Assembly: GCA_920105625.2 (NCBI GenBank)
Contig: OV050030.1
Span: 69,192,111 to 69,256,110, forward strand
Length of the DNA: 64,000 nucleotides
Reading direction: 5' to 3'
Source of the DNA: Clusia tigrina
Taxonomy: Eukaryota; Arthropoda; Insecta; Diptera; Clusiidae
The position numbers and the translations under genes are program-made. Positions 32,900 to 44,599 of the stretch are shown here, piece by piece (positions within the stretch are counted from its first letter, which is position 1; every line of letters starts with the position of its first letter). The notes under the pieces are model-generated. The model did not search any database. It had not been told where the DNA came from and saw only the letters and a list, made by a program, of their open reading frames with translations.

Positions 32900-33880
32900 G
32901 GTGTACGCTTGCATACTCACCGCCTCAGAAAAGTACTACCTGATGGATGAGGATTTTAGGCCTAAGTTCACTAGCTACGATAATTTTAAGAAACCGAATT
33001 ATAGATCGGTAAATCAGATTAAGCATGTAGATATAAGGAAAAGAATGGAGAGAGTGCTAGAATCACTGAACTTAGACCCAAGCGTAAACTCAAAAGAAAA
33101 TTCATCAGTAGAAGCAAGGAGACTAGCTGACGTATACACCAGAAGTAGAGCATGAAATACCTACTAGAGTGGATCAACCACCAATAAACCAGAGTCAATA
33201 CATATTGCCACAAGCTCACAAAGATGAGGTTAACAGGCAAGTGGAAGGAATGTTAAAGGATAACATAATTACACCGAGTATCAAACCTTGGAACTCACCA
33301 ATAATTTTGGCACCAAAGAAGGGAGGTGCTCAGGGTCAAAAGAAGTGGAGAATGGTCGTCGATTTTAGGAAATTGAACGACGCAACTATCAAGCAGGTGT
33401 TCCCGATACCAATGATAGAAGAAATTCTGGATCAATTGGGACACAGTAGATATATTTCTACACTTGATTTAGCGAGTGGCTAGCACCAAGTTCTGGTGGA
33501 TACCCAAGATAAGCATAAAATTGCGCTCAGCGCCGGTTTAGGGCATTATGAGTTTAATAGAATGCCGTTTGGATTAACAGGAGCACCGGCTACCTTCCAA
33601 CGGCTAATGAACCATGTGCTAACAGGCTTGTAAGGGTTAAATTGTTTTGTGTATCTGGATGATAATGTAATTTATGGGAAGAACTTGCAGCAGCATTCGC
33701 AACGCTTGTGCAAGGTGCTCCAGAAATTACGAGTACACAATTTTAAATTGAACATGGAGAAATGTAAATTTTTGCGAAGACAGGTGGTTTATTTAGGCCA
33801 TCGTTGCTCAGAGGCAGGAGCACTGCCTGACCCGCATAAGGTGGAAAGCGTTAAAAAATTAAGCGATTCCGAGAAATAGA
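32900..33880 (+). pseudogene. pol: Reverse transcriptase (gypsy-type with env)
   Basis: Shows the gypsy RT order: NSPIILAPKKGG, KWRMVVDFRKLND, ISTLDLASG (then TAG at 33481 replacing the Tyr of GYHQV), FNRMPFGLTGAPATFQ and the catalytic YLDD at about 33652-33663. A TAA at 33631 precedes the YLDD block. Asp residues of the active site are therefore still encoded, but in separate frames. Confidence 0.9.
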
Positions 33881-33886
33881 AAGGAA

Positions 33887-34470
33887 GTGCAAGCATTCCT
33901 AGGACTAGTAAACTATTATAGAAAGTTCGTGGAAGGACTAGCCGGAATTGCGTTGCCAGTGAATAAGTTGCTACGAAAAGAAGCAAAGTTCGAATGGACA
34001 GAGAGCTGTCAGCAAGCATTCGAGAGGCTAAAAGTAATAATTAGCTCGCCACCGATTTTGGCGTACTCCGACTTTGAGCAACCTTTTTTGTTGACCACTG
34101 ATGCTAGCAATGAAGCATAAGGGCAGTATTGTCACAAGGGGAAGTCGGTAATGACCGACCAATAGCATTCGCAAGCAGAGCGCTTAGCGATACGGAGAAA
34201 AGATACTCCACAATAGAGAAGGAATTCCTAGCCATTGTGTGGGCTACGAAGAATTTTAGGGCATATCTGCTAGGACGCCCCTTTAAGATATATACTGATC
34301 ACCAGCCGTTGAGAGGCATAGCCATTTTGAAATACCAAACGTCTAGGCTAGCCAGGCTTAGACACAAATTGTCTGAGTATGATTTTGAAATCATATACAA
34401 ACCTGGGAAAAAGAATTTGAATGCGGACGCACTCAGCAGAATACCGCAGGCACAGAAGGTATCAGTAGTG
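33887..34470 (+). pseudogene. pol: RNase H (gypsy-type with env)
   Basis: FLLTTDASNEA is followed by a stop at 34118, then IAFASRALSDTEKRYSTIEK, FKIYTDHQPL and finally KKNLNADALSRI. The catalytic Asp (TDAS), Glu (IEKEF) and Asp (TDHQ) are visible. One stop breaks it. Confidence 0.85.
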
Positions 34471-34599
34471 CAAACGAGGGCCAAAGCAATGTCAGAGAGG
34501 GAGGAGGACGAGAGAAATCAAGGTGATAAAATTGATGCGACAAAAGATGTTAGCAATGCCGGTTTCGATGACAATGAACAAACAGCCAGTAGTGTGGAA

Positions 34600-35648
34600 T
34601 GGCTGGAGGATAAAAAAGATATCCAAGCTGTTTTAAAGGGTTTCCATGATCCACCTCTAGGTGGACACCAGTGATTCTGGAAACCCCATGACAGAATTAG
34701 GCGAGTGTACGGATGGAAAAGTATGCTCAAAGACATTTAAAAATATGTAAAGAGTTGTCCAAATGTCAGGCCAACAAGAGTTCAAAGCTAACAAATATGC
34801 CAATGGTGTTAACTGACACACCAAAACAGCCATTTGATAAAGTTCATATGGATATTGTAGGTATTTTACCTGAGACAGTTTCGGGAAATAAATACATTTT
34901 GACGTTCCAAGATGATTTCTCAAAATATATGGCGTACGTGGCTATACCCGATGCTGAAGCAAGTACGGTGGCCAAGGCATTCTTTGATGAAATTATAGCA
35001 CGATACAACATACCTAAGGTTTTGATAACCGACAATGGTTCAAGTTTTGTATCGAAACTACAGAACAGAAACGTGTGAAATGCTGGGAATCAAGAAATTC
35101 CATATTACACCATATCATTCTCATTGGAGCGTAGTCATCGACCTCTGGCCGAGTACTTGCGCAGTTTTGCCAAGGAAGACGGCTCGAATTGGGATCAATG
35201 GTTGACCACTGCAATGCATGTACACAACAATACTGTGCATGTATCAACGAAGCAAACTCCGTTTAGAACGCTCTACGGGTTTGATTTTAACATGCCAGCA
35301 AATCTGAAGCGCAAATGTGCGCCTGTATACAATGATGATGACCCGAATAAAGTGCAAAAGTATCAGCTACAGGGAGCGCACGAGTTGGTCAGAGAAAACC
35401 AGGATTGTGCTAAACGAGTAGCCAGGGAAGCCTACAACAAGGTACTAAATCCAGTCGTTTTTAACGTGGGTGATCAAGTACTAATGAAGAATCAGGCTAG
35501 GAGAAACAAATTCTCACCTGTGTGGATAGGTCCGTATTCAATAGCAGAAATCCGCCGCCCAGTTACCACAGTTTTAACGTTAAAGGGCAAAAATAAAAAG
35601 CTACATAATAATTTGTTGAAATTATTCCATACAAGGCCACACAACTAG
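34600..35648 (+). pseudogene. pol: Integrase (gypsy-type with env)
   Basis: The HHCC zinc finger reads FHDPPLGGHQ, then CPKCQANK near 34760. The core has VHMDIVGILPE (first Asp), LITDNGSSFVS (second Asp) and, after a frameshift near 35078, the ERSHRPLAEYLRSF segment with the third acidic residue. The C terminus (VGDQVLMKNQARR, FSPVWIGPYSI) is the usual chromatin-binding-like end. Stops occur at 34673 and 34738. Confidence 0.9.
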
Positions 35649-36030
35649 AGACATATGTTAACAGTGTTTTACAAGTATAAACACAAGAATAACAACGTAA
35701 ACATGTACGTGTGTATATCAAATAACACAAACAGCTGCGATTTTCAAAGTCTAGGCCGACAGAAATGTGCCAATTAAACTCAGGCGAGTATAATCGAATT
35801 AAGAAAAATGTGCATATTAGGCACTATGGCCGCACGCAGCACAGTAGAGGAAAATATTTAAATAATAAGAAACGGGTTCATTGGGCACAATTTAAAAAAT
35901 AAAATTATAAGACAGTCGTGGGTAAGTGATTTAAACTAAACGTAGAATATATACACACATACATACGGCGGTGAATGAAATCAAATACGATGCGTAAGCA
36001 GTAGCGCCGGCACCGTTGGTGAAGTAAGTA
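35649..36030 (+). other. Post-integrase spacer
   Basis: AT-rich, no ORF supported. It ends at the mariner-like insertion. Confidence 0.5.
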
Positions 36031-37272
36031 AATTGATTTCCAGCAAGAGGTGTTATTTTGAATCATCCGGTATTTCGGTAGCTGTCAATTTTGAAGCTTT
36101 TATTCTTTGAAATTTGAAAAGTAAAAACTACGCCATTACTAAGAATTTAACGATAAACGCATCAGCAACGCACTGAAATTATTAAAATTCACTACAAAAA
36201 TGGTGAAAATCTTGCAGTCACAGTTCGCAAAACTAAAGCATTTTTGGGTCGTCGTGAAGCACCTTGTCGGACCTCAATAAAGAAATTGGTGGAAAAATTG
36301 GAGCTGTTGGGACAAGTTAGTGATGTGAAGAATAAAACCCGTGCACGTCGCTCAAGAACAACTGAGAATATTGCTGCTGTAGCCCAAAGTGTTGAAGAAA
36401 ACCCAGGTTTGTCCATTCCTCGTCGTTCTTTGGAATTGAGCATTCCACAAACGTCATTACACCGTATTTTGCATAAAGACTTGGGTCTTAAGACTTATAA
36501 AGTTCAGTTAACACAAGAACTCAAGCCGGCCGATCATTAACAACGTCGTGTCTTTGCTGATTGGGTCCTTGAAATGCATGAAAATGATTCAGAATTCCAT
36601 CGAAAAATCATCTTGACTGATGAGGCCCATTTCCACCTCGGTGGCTACGTCAACAAGCAAAATTGTCGCATCCGGGGCTCGGAAAACCCAAGAGTTATTG
36701 TTGAGAAGCCTCTCTATCCTCAACGTGTGACTGTTTGTTGCGGTTTATAGTCCGGCGGGGTCATTGGACCTTACTTTTTCGAAAATGAGGTTGGATCAAC
36801 AGTTACGGTGAATGGATTGCGCTATCGAGAGATGATTAAGGATTTTTTATGGTCGGAGTTGGATGGTATTGATCTGGACAACGTTTACTTTCAACAAGAC
36901 GGCGCTACGTGCCACACAAGCAATGAAACCATTGCTCTTTTACGGGAAAAGTTTCCGGACCATGTTATCTCTCGAAAAGGTGATCACAATTGGCCACCGA
37001 GATGTCGTGATTGAACACCTTGCGACTTCTTCCTTTGGGGCCACGTGAAAGAAGAGGTCTACGCCAATAGCCTAGCGTCGATTCAAGACCTCAAAGATAG
37101 AATTCGTGAGGCTATCGAGGACATAGGGCAGCCACTTTGCGATTTGGTTATGGAAAATTTCATGAAAAGGATATGCTCCTGTAAGCGTGGTCGTGGTGGC
37201 CATTTGGCTGATGTTGTTTTTCATTATTAATTCTTTGAAGTCCAAAATAACACCTCTTATTGGAAAACACTT
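36031..37272 (+). mobile_element. Mariner-like (Tc1/mariner superfamily) element
   Basis: Thirty-base inverted repeats (36031-36060 and 37243-37272) share TTTCCA and AAGAGGTGTTATTTTG with a few mismatches, and TA dinucleotides flank both sides (36029-36030 and 37273-37274). The 1242-bp length and a single transposase region fit the superfamily. It inserted into the gypsy-type element after integrase. Confidence 0.92.
36148..37230 (+). pseudogene. Mariner-like transposase, broken
   Basis: The N-terminal helix-turn-helix region reads IIKIHYKNGENLAVTVRKTK and then SIKKLVEKLELLG. The catalytic core has ILTDEAHFHLGG (first Asp, about 36615), VYFQQDGATCHTS (second Asp, 36898-36900), NWPPRCRD and then TPCDFFLWG (third Asp, 37009-37011). 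There are 36 codons between the second and third Asp. Stops at 36538, 36748 and 37012 and a frameshift after 37011 inactivate it. Related proteins are widespread in insects and often annotated as SETMAR-like. Confidence 0.85.
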
Positions 37273-37544
37273 TATATATGTATGTAGCTGTATAAACTAC
37301 AGAATGAATGCACGGAGATATATTTAGGCAAGTAAGTAATTGAATAAAATATATATATATATACGAGTACGAGTACATACACACATCGAATGAAGCAGCG
37401 TAGAGTAAATAATAATTCAACAAGAAAAAGAAAATCATGAGGTGGTTATGGGTAGGTAACATAAACTTGACGCGTAAGCGTTGTAGGTAGGCGACTGAAC
37501 CGCTAGTGGATAGGAAGCATAGGGGCATCAAGAGGAGGGCATAC
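37273..37544. other. Spacer between mariner and antisense ORF
   Basis: Contains a short TA-rich/ACGAGTACGAGTAC microsatellite near 37350-37375. No plus-strand gene is seen. Confidence 0.5.
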
Positions 37545-37940
37545 TTACTCAATAGCTGTGGGATAATAATAAGAAATAAGTAGACAATAGTTTGCATATG
37601 ATAATTTGTTCCCCGGCGGGAATCCGGGCACGTTCATTTCGTGCGCCTGGTGCAGTACGACCAACAGTCGCCCCAGGACTCTCTCGACCCCTTGGTCTTC
37701 TGGGTTGAGCCTCGACGACAGAAGGAGTTTCCACGATATGTCCACTGCCTCCGGGTAGTCCCATTGGGTTTCAATTTCTTTGAGGTAGTTGAGTAGGGTG
37801 GCGTATATCTGGGTATAAGCTCCAGGGGGGAGATCCAGTAGCTTGCGATGTTCCTCCAGATTCAATGCTGCGCTAGCGGGATGGATTAATGGCAATGACT
37901 CCTCACTCACGGTTTTAAGTACCTGATTGAAGTTCAGCAT
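37545..37940 (-). CDS. Antisense ORF of 131 codons inside the gypsy-type element
   Basis: An uninterrupted minus-strand frame from ATG at 37940 (MLNFNQVLKTVSEES) to a stop near 37545. The composition is protein-like: a helix-rich middle (LLNYLKEIETQWDYPEA, WKLLLSSRLNPEDQGVERV) and few low-complexity stretches. A TATA-like TATAAAA lies on the minus strand about 50 bp upstream of the ATG (plus TTTTATAG near 37987). No sense-strand ORF competes for this interval. Near its 3' end a CCCACAG and a GTAAGTAT sequence could be splice signals. I do not recognise a domain. It may be an antisense gene of the retroelement, a captured host exon or chance. Confidence 0.5.
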   Translation of the reverse strand: MLNFNQVLKTVSEESLPLIHPASAALNLEEHRKLLDLPPGAYTQIYATLLNYLKEIETQWDYPEAVDISWKLLLSSRLNPEDQGVERVLGRLLVVLHQAHEMNVPGFPPGNKLSYANYCLLISYYYPTAIE

Positions 37941-38947
37941 GCACTGTCCGAGATTGGCGTGTTAAAATGCAGTGCGTTATCATGGTTTTATAGAAGATTT
38001 CGGTAAAGAATAGTGCTGACATAAGGAGAAGAATGGAGCAATATGGTGTGTGTGACAGTGCAAAATGTAAGCAACAAGTGTTGAAACGAAAAAGAGGTTG
38101 CTTACAACGCTGGAATATTTTACCAATGCAGCCGTTGCGAAAGAAAAGTAGGTTATTCTCTAGTAAGTGACTACTGACAATGTTTTATCGTAGTTACCCT
38201 ACTACCATTTTTCGGTCGCTATAAGCGGACGATACGTTTAAATACGGTTGTAAATTAACGTATATTGAAAAGCAAAGAAATATAAGTATGCAGGGTTAGA
38301 CGTTGGAAGATTGGGAATCTGCGGGCTATAGGTAAATATATATAGGTTTTTACTGTTTATTGATTAGGAAATTAGCATATGGAAAATTGAAGAAAGGTAT
38401 ATGTTGAGATATAAAGAAAAAGGTGTATACGTTAATTGGTTAAATAACATTAGCAATTAATTCTAAGTAATTAAATGTGCCTCGAATGTATGTACATAGC
38501 CATGTACGAACTAATTACAGGGTGTAGGAAAATACAATCGTTAATTTATATATACATACCAGTTGCAATGAAAAATTGAGTCATACCATTGACAAAGTTT
38601 TGACATAAACGGGTTTATTTTGGATAATCTTGTTTTTGTCGGAGGAGTAAATGAATTTGCTCAAAATTTAAATGATTGAGAACTCACATGTTGAGGAAAA
38701 ACACAAAAAAATTAAACGAATTAAAACTGATAACCTATATTGCAATGATAACAGATAGTCCGGTCCTCTTTTCCTCTAGGATGCAGTAACGAATCCAATA
38801 ATGTAAGGGGAAAAGACGAGTGGACGTAAATTGAATGATATAGCATTCAATTATAGAATAAGCATGTTATAAAAATATTGTTTTATATTTATTCAGAAGT
38901 ATCGTATGTTTAGTGTAAAAATTTACTTTTTTATACGGTTATAGATC
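37941..38947. other. AT-rich spacer between antisense ORF and env
   Basis: No long ORF. It holds the TATA-like element of the antisense ORF near 37987 and AT-rich sequence. Confidence 0.5.
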
Positions 38948-40744
38948 GTGTTAGTGGTGATGCTGGTGGTTTCCAACGGGATACGTGCAGGAGTCCGGTT
39001 GGACAAATTACCGGACACGGACATGTTACTGGAGAAAACAGGAGATGTATGGTTCGCCAAAGACTATTGGGTGATTGTAACTGAGTTGCCACGAACAGAA
39101 TTGGGGATCATTCTGGAACAGTTTAAAGGCATGCAAGAGACAACCAGGAAATTATGTGAGAGGCATGCAGCGGCCAGCGGTATGGAACTAAAGCGTAGAT
39201 GCGATGATTCGACACGGGAAATAGAGGCAATAGTGAGGAGATTTCTGGAAAAAGAAAAATCATTGTCCCCAACGGAGGATACGCCGGTCACTAATAGACG
39301 CTTAAGTGGGCGATAGGTACGATGGACCACCGGGATTTAGACCGAATTTATGGTAACCTACAGGATCTTGAAAACAAGCAGTCAAAGACATTGTCATTGC
39401 TGGGAAAAGAGGTGACTGTGATGAGAACAGGATATCAGGGTCTACACGAAGCGGTGAATAGAACTTTTCAAGAGCTGGAGCAGATGCACTCGGCGTTGGA
39501 AAACATTGGGAAGAGACAAGAGGAAACAGAAATGAACTTGGCAGAGTCTTTCATGTTGGGGAAAGTTATTTCTGAAGAATTACTGAGGATCCAGGATCAA
39601 CAACAAACGGAGATAGTGGTGCTTGATGACCTATGGCATGGCAAGCTACACCCGTTGTTCCTGACGTCAGATGAGTTACTCCAAGCAGCACCAACGTCGA
39701 TGAAAGGAATTGCATGGTATAGTGACGCACCGGAGCGGTTCTATGAACTGGCCGAGGTTCGAACAGAAGAGGCGGAGAAAGGTTTAAGAGTGGTCATAAA
39801 GATTCCAGTGCCATTATTGGAGTTATTTACGATGCACAAGGTGTACCCTATACCCAAACGACTAAACTTAGAGTGGTGCGTATTGCCAAAGACGTGATAC
39901 GACTATATAGCTGCAAGCCAGGCGCAAGAGCATTATATCGGCCTGTCAATAGAGGACGAGGGAAAATGCCGGGAGGTGGGCACAACAAAACGCTTATGCT
40001 ACCATCCTGGGAAAGTAATAACCCGAGCAAGCGAATACTGCGAAATAGAGGTCTTGAAGCATGAACGGGACCAGTGCAATCACATAGCCATTCCAGCCAC
40101 GGGATAAATTCAAATAGCTACCAGAACTATAAACAGATGGCTCTAAGATTTTGACGACCAGGTGACTTTTACGGCCGTGTGCTCAGACGGGACCACACGT
40201 TTGGAATTGGTAGACACAGGATTTATAACAATCGAAGTTGGTTGCAGAATAATTGGTAAAGGAGTAATGTTATTACACAAAAATCAAGAAGAGTCACGGT
40301 ACAAATTCTCAACGTCCGTCATGGGAACAAACCGTTTCACGCCAAAACTGCAGGACCTACTGGGAAATCACAAACGAAGGGACTCTGGCCATACTCTCAC
40401 AACACCGAACACAGTCTCACTCATGCACTTCCAGAACCTACGAAGAATCCTAAAACCGATATGGCAGAGCGATCAGCGACTTGGTAAAGGAGGCCGAAGA
40501 TGTTGAAAGAGTATCACACCTCGCCAATTCTTACGAGATAGTGCACACCTGGCTGAAGCGAGGGGTAGCCGGTATAGCCGGCCTCATCCTAGTAATAATA
40601 GTGATGATGACTCTCATTACAAAAAAATGGTGCACAATAGTAGCAACTCTTCGAAGACTCAAATCACCCACACCTGCGGCGCAGCAGAATTACCATACCG
40701 TCAACGACAGCCGTCAACCGGATCAGCAGGTAGCAGAAGGATAA
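38948..40744 (+). pseudogene. Env-like region of the gypsy-type element, three broken frames
   Basis: The first frame (38948-39316) starts MLVVMLVVSNGIRAG, a short hydrophobic signal-like N terminus, then LPDTDMLLEKTGDVWFAKDYW. The second (39322-39897) is helix-rich with coiled-coil heptads (IYGNLQDLENKQSKTL, HSALENIGKRQEE). The third part (40162-40744) ends with Arg then GVAGIAGLILVIIVMMTLI, a clear membrane anchor, and a short polar cytoplasmic tail. Signal, coiled coil and C-terminal anchor fit a retroviral-type envelope protein. It lacks the RGRR/INWIGSAWKW features of the errantivirus env here, so the two envelopes differ. A furin site is not evident. Confidence 0.65.
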
Positions 40745-41173
40745 CAAAAGATTTTAGGTATAAAATATCATAGTATAATATAGGATATTAAATATAGAGT
40801 TAAATTGTATTATCACTAGTTGTTTGAGATTTTTTATACGCCAGTGAGAAAAGAGTCAATAAAAGACCAAATATAAAAAAGGGGAATATAAAAAAAAGAG
40901 AAAATTAGAACTAAAAGAACAAAACAAAACAAAAAAGAAACTATAAAAGAAATACACAAAAAAAAAGAAAAAAAACTATATAAAAAGAAAATATAAAAAA
41001 AAAACAAAAGAATACAACAGTAAAAAAGAAAAGAATACAATAACAGAACCCAAGTAATGCGATTTCTTAAAACAAGCAAGAGAAAAAAAAAGATATATAC
41101 ATGTATTATAGGTTTAAGAAAATGCACGGATTGTTCAAAGTGCAGAAAAAATAAATATTGTAAAAGATTCATT
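40745..41173 (+). other. Purine-rich 3' untranslated region
   Basis: From about 40840 to 41100 the plus strand is almost only A and G with scattered C/T (AAAAAGAGAAAATTAG and similar). No ORF is supported on the plus strand. Such asymmetric purine DNA before the PPT is notable but low-complexity. Confidence 0.6.
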
Positions 41174-41196
41174 AGAAGTTAGTTGCACTAACTTCT
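41174..41196 (+). promoter_or_regulatory. Perfect 10-bp stem-loop upstream of the PPT (gypsy-type with env)
   Basis: AGAAGTTAGT-TGC-ACTAACTTCT: ten paired bases with a 3-base loop, ending 4 bases before the polypurine tract. Confidence 0.75.
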
Positions 41197-41200
41197 TTTA

Positions 41201-41215
41201 GAAAGAGGGGAGGGA
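41201..41215 (+). other. Polypurine tract (gypsy-type with env)
   Basis: GAAAGAGGGGAGGGA directly before the LTR start TGTTGTG. Confidence 0.85.
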
Positions 41216-41717
41216 TGTTGTGAGTTAGAATCGAGCTACCTACGAGTAGTTGACTCACAGCACAGACTCCTTACAGATGCCACACATTCTGTAGGATTAG
41301 CATGTGCTAAAGTTATTGAAGAGTAACACATACTTTTAAGGTCTAAGTATTTTAAATTAATATTATCTGTGTAATATTTATTATGTAAACTTTTAGGGTG
41401 TTACAGTTCCGCAGTCGAGTCGACGAAGGGCATTGTAATTTAGAATGCACCGTCGATACTTTTACAGTAGGTCAATTGGCTTGACAAACTGACACCAATT
41501 AGCAGGTGCGGAACAGGAACACCAGAAAGGTCAGTTCACAGACTGAGTTTACTGTTGGGAAATAGTATATAAGAAATAGTATTTTAAGAATAAATCAGCC
41601 TATTATCTTTGGATCTAAAGTGACTTAGTGTATTATTTAAAAGAGTGATTTAGTGTTTTCAGCCACGCACGCACAGCAGAAGGCCGTCCCCCGTCAACCC
41701 AAACACGGACCCCAACA
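41216..41717 (+). mobile_element. 3' LTR of the gypsy-type element with env
   Basis: It starts TGTTG and ends CAACA, 502 bp. It contains a TATA-like GTATATAAG at about 41564-41572 and an AATAAA poly(A) signal near 41590. The paired 5' LTR is absent from the window. It abuts the gag region of a second element at 41718. Confidence 0.85.
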
Positions 41718-42936
41718 CTACCTAAAGAACGAACTCAAATCAAACATTTAAAAGTTTTTATAGAGTGTCATAATAAAATAACGGGTTTCATAGAAAGAAC
41801 CTATATCAAATTAAAACCAGAACTTAAGAAATTTCTTATTGATATTCAAAAATCAATAAAAGTTAAACTTGAAGTTATATTTAACAGAATAGGTCTATTA
41901 GAGGACATTCCTGCAGAATTTTCAAAAAACATAGAGGTAAAATTTAGAAATATCGGTGACGATTCAGGTTCAGACACAGAGACCGAGGAAGCCCCAAACA
42001 TTTCACTAACAGAAACAGCGAGTAAAACAGGCTCAGACAATAACGGGAAGAAAGTATTACTGAAACTAAACCTAAACCTAAAGAGCGAAAATCAAACGCA
42101 ACCATGTCAGTGTCAGAATTTTGAAACATCGCGAAGAAATTATTACCTGGTTTTGATGGAAAAATTGAAAATTTGCAAAGATTTTTGGTGGATCTAATAC
42201 GGAACACGAGACTACCGCAGTAACACTTATCAAAAGCAAATTACTAAGTTCTGCTAGAAATTTAGTAAATGCTGAAAGCACTGTAGCAGCTATTAAAGCT
42301 AAGTTGCAACAAAACATAAAAAGTGAACCATCATAGACAGTTATATCCAAATTGATGGCGGTTAAACAAAGTAACAAGTCCTCTAATGACTTTATTAAAG
42401 AGGTTGAGGAATTAACCAAAAAACTAGAAGTGGCATATATATCGGATGGCATACCCCGTACAGTAGCACAAAACAATTCAACTCAGGCGGCAATAAAAAC
42501 TATGACCACTAATGGTAAATCAGAAAAGGCTAAACTACTTATGCAAGCTGCAACGTATGCCAACATTAATGAAGCAGTCGCAAAGTTCGTCGAACTAAGT
42601 AGACTCAGAAGACGTAATCAGAGTAAATTACGTGCGTCAAAATGAGCAGTCTCCTTTTATAGGGGAAAAGGTGCACAAAATTATGTGGGTAGAGGTGCGC
42701 AAAATTATTACCGAAGTGGATTTGGCAGATATCAGTCAAACCAAAATAATAAACAGGGTAGACAAATGTACAATAGGGGAAATCAATACTATAACAATTC
42801 AGGTCAAAATAATCAATACAATGGCAGGCGTGGATATAATAGGCAGAACCGAAATGTTAGAGCCATCGAATTGGCTCCGGAAAACGTGATGAACGGTCCT
42901 CAAGATGCTCAATTGAGGATCATGATTCAAGTTTAA
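41718..42936 (+). pseudogene. gag: Gag, 412/mdg1-like
   Basis: Readings in several frames: FIERTYIKLKPELKKFL-type start, a middle with SNDFIKEVEELTKKLEVA (42352-42645), and a Gly/Asn/Arg/Tyr-rich C terminus (GRGAQNYYRSGFGRYQ, 42685-42936). That tail type replaces zinc knuckles in the 412/mdg1 lineage. Frameshifts near 42130 and 42330 and a stop at 42334 break it. Confidence 0.75.
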
Positions 42937-42959
42937 ATAAGAATACAAATAAATCTAAC

Positions 42960-43406
42960 ATGCACATGGATTTCCCCATAAACAACGCAAAAAATTTACA
43001 TATTAATTTAAATTTCAGTAATTACGTGATCATTGAATCGTCACTAAGTCAGACAGCTAGGACGTTTTTACTCGACACAGGGTCGGACATAACCATTTTT
43101 AAAAATAATTTGGATACCGAATTTGCGGATAAAATCGATTCATCAAAAATATATAATTTAATAGGCATAGGCACCAAACATGTACAATTTTTTTTCAAAA
43201 CTTGCAATTTTTTCTATGATGTACAGATTGTTGACAATAACTTTCCAATTCAATGTAATGGAGTTATTGGATTTGATTTTATAAGACATTTCAACTGCGT
43301 TTTGGATTATGTAAACAGTGACACATGTTGGTTTATAATTAGGCCTAATCTTCAATTTGAAACTCCAAGCGAAATTTTAGACTCACCCAAAGCGCATATT
43401 AGTTAA
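42960..43406 (+). pseudogene. Aspartic protease, 412/mdg1-like
   Basis: A 148-residue frame with TFLLDTGSDITIFKNN near 43065-43110 (active site) and CNGVIGFDFIRHFNC near 43255-43300. It is one of the best-preserved frames of the element but lacks its downstream RT. Confidence 0.8.
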
Positions 43407-44134
43407 ATCCATAGAAAATGAAATTTTTATACCAACTCAAAGCTTAGCGCCTGGAGTATTCGTTAGTAACACGGTCGTGAATGCAAAAAACGCGTAAGTT
43501 AGAATTTTAAATATGAATGAACACAACTCTTTTTTAAAAAATTATAAAATTGACTTGAAAGTTTAAATTCATACTACCAAGGGAGTAGAAAAAACAAAGC
43601 AAAGAGAAGTAATCATCCTCAATAAGCTTCAACAAATTTTTCGGAGTATGCTGTGCAAAACCTTCTTAAATTGTGCAAAGATTATCTTGATATTTTCTCC
43701 CTTGAAACAGTTCATATAACATACAATTATTTTTATAAACAAAAGCTCAGAGTTAAGAATGGCTCACCTATATACTCGTATATATAAAACTACAGATTGC
43801 CTCAAACTCACAATCCAGAAATTAATAGACAGATAGAAAAGATGGTAGCTGATGATATTTTTGAACCAGCGGCATCAGAATACAACTCACCCATTTTACT
43901 TGTTACTAAGAAAGAATTACCAGGTAGTAAGCATACGCGTTGGAGACTTGTCATACACAGATAAAGGGAAACTCCCTGATGAATCCAAGTATGACAAAAT
44001 TTAAAAATACCCAAAACCAACGAACGCTGATGAAGCGAAAAGATTTATCGCTTTCGTTAATTGCTATAGAAGATTCATAAAAAATTTTTCTTACCATGCT
44101 ACCCATATAAATAACAAGATTAACCAGAAAAAAC
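43407..44134 (+). pseudogene. Reverse transcriptase with palm deletion, 412/mdg1-like
   Basis: The fingers region is readable: YRLPQTHNPEINRQIEKM, then YNSPILLVTKKELPG and RWRLVI. After about 43965 the sequence jumps to the connection region, KPTNADEAKRFIAFVN then YRRFIKNFSYHATHI. The palm with the YxDD box, roughly 150 residues, is gone. Several stops are present. Confidence 0.8.
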
Positions 44135-44599
44135 ATGCCTTTCAACTGGTCAGATGAATGCGAGAAAGCATTCCATTATTTAAAGAACTCGCTACTAGAA
44201 CCAAAAATATTGAAATACTCAGATTTCGATAGGCAATTTTTCATAACAACCGACGCGAGCAGAATCGTCTGTGGTGCGGTCTTAAGTCAAGACCATAATG
44301 GCACTCAGTTACCAGTAGCCTTTGCTTCCAGATCATTTACAAGGGGTGAAAGCAATAAAGCAGTAATCGAACAAGAATTAACTGCGATTCACTGGGCTAT
44401 TAACTTTTTCAAACCATATGTGTATGGTCGGAAATTCATAGTTAAAAGTGACCACAAACCGCTAACGTATCTGTTTGCTAAGAAAAATCCTTCCTCAAAA
44501 TTGACAAGAATGAGGTTAGACCTCGAGGAATTTGATTTTGAGATTGAGTATATTAAAGGCAAAGAAAATTATGGTGCAGACGCCTTATCTCGCATTTAG
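44135..44599 (+). pseudogene. RNase H, 412/mdg1-like
   Basis: An open frame of 154 residues with FFITTDASRIVCGAVLSQ, VIEQELTAIHWAI, VKSDHKPLTYLF and ENYGADALSRI. The catalytic Asp, Glu and Asp are all present, so this domain is intact at sequence level although isolated. Confidence 0.85.

Larger units (their letters stand above)
30090..41717 (+). mobile_element. Gypsy-type LTR retrotransposon with env-like region, 5' truncated
   Basis: Plus-strand gag, protease, RT, RNase H, integrase, env-like ORFs, PPT and 3' LTR are in order. The 5' LTR, PBS and start of gag are absent because the element is joined directly to a Helitron at about 30089. A mariner-like element (36031-37272) sits between integrase and env. 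Scattered stops include TAG in the RT motif region at 33481 and TAA at 33631. The element is not functional. Confidence 0.9.

Noticed and set aside
36031..37272. Mariner-like element with 36 residues between the last two Asp as a new class
   Set aside because: From memory, related insect SETMAR-like transposases show the same spacing, so I see no basis to call it new.
40834..41172. Minus-strand Phe/Leu-rich frame resembling a membrane protein
   Set aside because: It is the complement of an A/G-rich untranslated stretch; low complexity explains the hydrophobic composition.
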